This document shows positions 15,208 through 18,753 of a stretch of 18,753 nucleotides of DNA, piece by piece (position 1 is the stretch's first letter; each line of letters starts with the position of its first letter). The notes beneath the pieces are model-generated. The model worked only from the letters and a program-made list of their open reading frames with translations. It was not told where the DNA came from and made no database searches. Made by a program: the position numbers and the translations under genes. This DNA comes from Saprospiraceae bacterium (GTDB lineage Bacteria > Bacteroidota > Bacteroidia > Bacteroidales > JAIPBB01), in the NCBI GenBank assembly GCA_021739805.1, contig JAIPBB010000069.1:1-18753 (forward strand). The letters run 5' to 3'.

Positions 15208-15627
15208 TTAATTGGACAATTTAATTTCCACAAGCTTTTTAATATCTTCAATGATTGATTCATTTTTCACATCAATCCTGATTCCCTTTCCTTCTGCATA
15301 AACTCTTGCATTCTCCAACTCAGTTTTAATTTCTTTAGAAATATCACTTTCCATAATTTGATTAAATTCTTTTTGTCCAAATACAAATGCCACTTTATAA
15401 TATCCTTCTCGTGGTAGAAAATATATCATTGCTCTTTTTTTATCTTTAATCCGAAAACTCCAACCATATTTTTTTCCGGAATAATTCCATTCTTCTTTGT
15501 CATCAGGATATTTTTCTAAAACAAAATTTCTTATGGCAATTCATAACTTAAAAGTATCACCTAAGGGAATAATTAAATCATCATTTGTTGGTGTTTTTTC
15601 TTTGTTTGTGAAAATGCTTATGTCCAT
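15208..15627 (-). pseudogene. DUF3788-family gene interrupted by an in-frame TGA
   Basis: Read from the ATG at 15627, the frame gives 28 residues (MDISIFTNKEKTP ... LGDTFKL), a TGA at 15541-15543, then continues in the same frame with no further stop to 15208, 139 codons in all. The part after the stop (IAIRNFVLEKYPD ... GWSFRIKDKKRAMIYFLPREGYYKVAFVFG ... AEGKGIRIDV ... LVEIKL) is typical DUF3788, a family of unknown function. I recall the family having Trp at the TGA position (LGxTyxlW), so TGG to TGA by one base change is likely. An internal ATG at 15429 would give only 73 residues. The gene lies 11 bp after the prolyl oligopeptidase gene. A sequencing error is possible. Confidence 0.75.
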
Positions 15628-15638
15628 TTTTTAGTAAA

Positions 15639-17732
15639 TTAATTATTGTCATTCATTAAATAATACAAAATAAAATCAAACATATCAGCATCTTCTTTAA
15701 GCGATTTTTTAAAACTGCTTCTTGCTCCATAATGACCGGCTCCTTTTTCAATCCTTAGTAGAATTGGATTTTTCTGGGCTGCTCGGTTTTGAAGTTTTGC
15801 AGCAAATTTATAAGAATGAAAAGGAGGTACTCTATCATCATTTTCTGAAGTCATAATAAGTGTTGCCGGATAATTGATACTATCTTTAATACTATGCAAT
15901 GGGCTAAATGAAAGCAAACTATTAAATCCTGCTGAATCTTCAACACTTCCATATTCATCAGCATGCAGATGTCCAATAGTGAATTTTTCGAATCTTATCA
16001 TATCAAAAGATCCGACAACCGGCACAGCAACTTTAAACAATTCAGGCCTTTGGGTCATAGCAACACCAACAACAAGTCCTCCATTTGAAGCTCCTGTTAT
16101 TGCCAATTTATCAGGGCTAGTGTAATTATTACTAATTAGAAATTCTGCCGCCGCAATGAAATCATCAAATGAATTTTGTTTATTCACCCCTCTGCCTTGC
16201 ATAGCCCATATTGCTCCTTTATCACCACCTCCACGTATATTTGCAAAAACAAAAATTCCACCTTCTTTTAAAAAATGAACTATAGCCGGGTCAAAATGTG
16301 GTGTTGATATACTACCAAATCCACCATAAGCTTTTAATAATGTTGGATTATTGTTTTTTAAGTTTATTCCTTTTTTATAAATCATAAACATTGGAACCAT
16401 TGTACCATCAAATGATTTATATTCAAGCTCTGATGTTTCAAATTGAGTGTAATCAAAATTCACGACAGTGGAACTAAAAGGCTTCGACTTGAATGTTTCA
16501 GTATCATAGATGTAAATGGTTTTTGGTTGGGTATAACCTGAATAAGAATACAATAACTTTTTGTCAGATTTCTCACCATTAAATCCATCAACGGAAAAAC
16601 CAAAAGGTAAATTCATGACATGAAGCACATTGCCTTTATAATCAAATATTATGATTTGTTGTTTGCGGTTTGTTTGATAAATTGTAATTATTTTGTCATC
16701 TAACAACTTAACATATAGCAATAATGAAGAAGTATATTCCGGTATTATAGTTATCCATTTGCGGGGATTTGAAGGATTTATTTTAACTATCATTCCATTG
16801 TTTCCATTTTTGAATGTATAAGCTATTAAATCATCACCAATATTATCTATTATGTTTACTTCGTCCTCATTAGATAATCTTGTTAATAATGGTCTTAATC
16901 CTGGAATTTCTGCATTGTAATCAATATAGAAAATATTTGAAATTCCTTTCTTTTCATCCGACTCATTTATTATTAAAAACCTTTCATCAGATGTTGTTAA
17001 TGCCGAAAAGAAAGCTTCAGGATTGTCTTTGCGTTTGAAAATAAGTTCGTCTTCATTTTGTTCTGTGCCAACTTTATGATAATAAACTTCCTGACCGCTG
17101 GTCTTTTCCAATCCTTGGTCAGGAAACTTTGAATAGAAGAAACCATCGTCTTTCCATGCAATATTCGAAAACTTAATATTTGTTAAATGGTCTTTATGAT
17201 GTACTCCTGATTTTAAATTTATAATTTTAATTTCTCCCCAATCGCTACCATTTCGGCTAAATTGGTAGGCTAATAATTTAGAATCTGATGAAGCGAAATA
17301 TCCTTTTAGTATTATTTTATCTTTTGTAGATATAAAACTTGGGTCAACTAGAAGCGATGGATTATCTCGTAAAAAATGTTGACAAAAAAGAGCAGGAACA
17401 CCATAATTATTATGGTAGGCATAAGTGAAATAATAATCGCCCTCCTTAATAGGATTGTCGTATTTTATGTAAGAATATTCGTCGATTGCCCCTAATGAAT
17501 TGCATTTAAAAGCTGCTTTTTTTAATGTTTTGTTCGTAAATGAATTTTGTTGCTCAATCCAAATTTTGGTTTTAATATCATTAAGATTTTCTAAGCTTCT
17601 GTACTCATCATAAACAGGAACATTATAAAAAGTGTCAATAATAACTCGCTTTTCAACAGCAGGATATTCAAAAGATTGACCATTTGTTATTATTGGAAAG
17701 ATTATGATAATAAAAGATAAAACTCGTCTCAT
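15639..17732 (-). CDS. Secreted prolyl oligopeptidase (S9A family)
   Basis: The 697-residue protein is a full-length S9 prolyl oligopeptidase. An N-terminal signal peptide (MRRVLSFIIIIFPIITNG) predicts export to the periplasm. The beta-propeller covers about residues 75-425. The C-terminal alpha/beta-hydrolase domain begins near 435 (YKSFDGTMVPMFMIYKKG). Catalytic Ser549 lies in GASNGG, the Asp is 632 or 633 in ENDDRVP, and His667 is in GAGHYGAR. NIRGGGDKG (498-506) is the family oxyanion-region motif. It cleaves short peptides after proline. The gene starts 33 bp after the truncated rlmF and ends 11 bp before the DUF3788 pseudogene, so the three may once have shared a transcript. Confidence 0.95.
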   Translation of the reverse strand: MRRVLSFIIIIFPIITNGQSFEYPAVEKRVIIDTFYNVPVYDEYRSLENLNDIKTKIWIEQQNSFTNKTLKKAAFKCNSLGAIDEYSYIKYDNPIKEGDYYFTYAYHNNYGVPALFCQHFLRDNPSLLVDPSFISTKDKIILKGYFASSDSKLLAYQFSRNGSDWGEIKIINLKSGVHHKDHLTNIKFSNIAWKDDGFFYSKFPDQGLEKTSGQEVYYHKVGTEQNEDELIFKRKDNPEAFFSALTTSDERFLIINESDEKKGISNIFYIDYNAEIPGLRPLLTRLSNEDEVNIIDNIGDDLIAYTFKNGNNGMIVKINPSNPRKWITIIPEYTSSLLLYVKLLDDKIITIYQTNRKQQIIIFDYKGNVLHVMNLPFGFSVDGFNGEKSDKKLLYSYSGYTQPKTIYIYDTETFKSKPFSSTVVNFDYTQFETSELEYKSFDGTMVPMFMIYKKGINLKNNNPTLLKAYGGFGSISTPHFDPAIVHFLKEGGIFVFANIRGGGDKGAIWAMQGRGVNKQNSFDDFIAAAEFLISNNYTSPDKLAITGASNGGLVVGVAMTQRPELFKVAVPVVGSFDMIRFEKFTIGHLHADEYGSVEDSAGFNSLLSFSPLHSIKDSINYPATLIMTSENDDRVPPFHSYKFAAKLQNRAAQKNPILLRIEKGAGHYGARSSFKKSLKEDADMFDFILYYLMNDNN

Positions 17733-17765
17733 ATTTCTTAATTTTATAATTCTACAATATTGGCT

Positions 17766-18614
17766 TTACATTTCCCCCCACCTCTCTTTTGCCCATTCAG
17801 CCTGCTGCTCAGATGTGAGAAATGTCCATGCAACAATGCGACTTGATTTATTTCCTTGTCCCATTGGAATTGTTTTCACTTCTACTGCTTTTAAATTTTT
17901 CAATGCGTCATAAGCACTCTTTAGATTAGTCTGTTTTGAAATCAAAGTGGAAAACCAAAAACAAGATTCTGAGAATTTTTTGCTTTGAAGAATCATTCTG
18001 CTGACGAATCTTTTTTCACCTCCTTCGTAACATAATTCAGTATTTTGACCTCCAAAGTTTAGAACAGCTTTTGTGGTTTTTTTATGCTTTAAATTATTTA
18101 ATTTTCGCTTTGTTGCTGACTGAGCTTCTTCAACAGAAGCATGAAAAGGAGGATTACAAATTGACAAATCTACCAGTTCGTCTTTTTGAATAATTCCATA
18201 GAAAAAATCTTTTGGGTCATCCTGCAATTTAATTTCAATCTTTCCTTTTAAAGCCGGATTCGACTCAATAATTTTATTTGCAGATTTAATTGCCACCTCA
18301 TCTATATCTGAACCAATAAATGACCATCCGTATTCTGTGTTTCCAATAATTGGATAAATGCAATTAGCACCAACGCCTATGTCCAGACATTTAATTTTTG
18401 AACCCATTGGCATTTTACCATAATTCTTACTACACAATAAATCTGCTATATGATGAATATAATCTGCTCTTCCGGGAATTGGCGGACATAAATAATTTGG
18501 CGGAACATCCCAATATTCAATATTATAGTAGTGCTTCAACAACGCAGTATTTAACATTTTCACAGCTTCCGGATTGAAAAAATCAATTGATTCATCCTTA
18601 TAAACATTCAACTG
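17766..18614 (-). pseudogene. rlmF: rlmF, 5'-truncated: 23S rRNA m6A1618 methyltransferase
   Basis: This is RlmF, which methylates 23S rRNA A1618 at N6. Recognisable parts, numbered from the TTG at 18611, are LCPPIPGRADYIHH (41-54), SAM motif LDIGVGAN (76-83), catalytic CNPPF (152-156) and LNFGGQNTELCYEGGE (184-199). The frame has no plausible ATG. Homology to E. coli RlmF continues back to about QLNVYKDESIDF and then stops at 18612-18617, leaving off about 40 N-terminal residues, including the usual HPRN...YDF segment. What lies upstream is the end of an insertion sequence carrying a transposase on the opposite strand. A shortened protein might start at the TTG, but a functional enzyme is doubtful. 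The catalytic core itself is undamaged, suggesting a recent event. Confidence 0.8.
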
Positions 18615-18639
18615 AAGGGGACTTCTATTATTTAAATCA

Positions 18640-18669
18640 TTGTTATTCCAACAATTAAACGTATATTTG
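18640..18669 (+). promoter_or_regulatory. Bacteroidota promoter for the transposase gene
   Basis: TTG at 18640-18642 and TATATTTG at 18662-18669, 19 nt apart, match the Bacteroidota -33 and -7 (TAnnTTTG) elements. Transcription would start near 18676, about 17 nt before the ATG at 18693. Confidence 0.55.
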
Positions 18670-18692
18670 TGTTTTAATTAAACAATTAAGCT

Positions 18693-18753
18693 ATGAACAC
18701 AAAAACATACAAAACAACAGGAAATAGAGGATTATTTGATGAACAAGAAACTT
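18693..18753 (+). CDS. Transposase N-terminus (IS5-family-like), 3' end outside window
   Basis: An ATG at 18693 opens a frame that runs off the window after 20 codons: MNTKTYKTTGNRGLFDEQET. The GLFDEQ element near the N-terminus is typical of IS5-type DDE transposases in Bacteroidota. With so few residues the assignment rests on this short match plus the context of a truncated neighbouring gene and a good promoter. No catalytic residues are visible yet. Confidence 0.55.
   Translation, partial: MNTKTYKTTGNRGLFDEQET

Larger units (their letters stand above)
18617..18753 (+). mobile_element. Left end of an insertion sequence (IS5-like), continuing past the window
   Basis: The boundary is inferred from where RlmF homology stops. 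The sequence then begins ggggacttctatta (18617-18630), a plausible terminal inverted repeat, and carries a promoter and the start of a transposase. The exact first base is uncertain by a few positions. The right end, the second terminal repeat and the target duplication lie outside the window. Confidence 0.55.

Noticed and set aside
15208..15627. TGA read as Trp or selenocysteine (recoding)
   Set aside because: Several genes in the window end at TGA, including an ATGA start/stop overlap at 11810-11813, and no selenocysteine insertion structure was recognised; a nonsense mutation is simpler.

Overview
The window is AT-rich and reads as chromosomal DNA of an anaerobic or facultatively anaerobic member of the Bacteroidota. 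The evidence is family-level: Bacteroidota-type -7 promoter boxes (TAnnTTTG), a DUF6088/AbiEii toxin-antitoxin pair, a DUF3788 gene, a C_GCAxxG_C_C family protein, and a heterodisulfide-reductase-like (Hdr) iron-sulfur cluster. No rRNA, tRNA or CRISPR array was seen. The genus cannot be named from the sequence alone.

Left part (1-3277, + strand): four tightly spaced genes that look like one operon. They are a membrane-anchored protein cut by the window edge, a PrsW-family intramembrane protease, a class I SAM methyltransferase, and a small stand-alone class III nucleotide cyclase. A convergent spacer with an imperfect long hairpin follows. Then come three minus-strand genes (3609-6269): a multi-pass membrane protein, a small secreted protein and a response regulator fused to a PP2C/SpoIIE-type phosphatase. 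Two palindromic repeats lie in the spacers around them.

Middle (6570-9554): a CvfB-like S1 RNA-binding protein, then a type IV (AbiE-like) toxin-antitoxin operon whose promoter carries a perfect 12-bp inverted repeat over the -7 box. A convergent C_GCAxxG_C_C protein follows. The 417-bp spacer 9555-9971 holds a nested double inverted repeat built of four related REP-like palindromes.

The main metabolic block (9972-15089, minus strand) is a five-gene Hdr-like set. In transcription order it is HdrC-like, HdrB-like, (hairpin) HdrA-like, a small HdrC-like protein, and a membrane HdrE-HdrD fusion. It probably moves electrons between a soluble flavin/Fe-S module and menaquinone through the b-type cytochrome domain. 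The donor or acceptor is not visible here.

Right end (15208-18753): a DUF3788 gene broken by an in-frame TGA at what is probably a conserved Trp codon, a secreted prolyl oligopeptidase, and an rlmF gene whose 5' end has been cut off. The cut lies next to the first 60 bases of a transposase gene (IS5-like), pointing to an insertion sequence that continues beyond the window.
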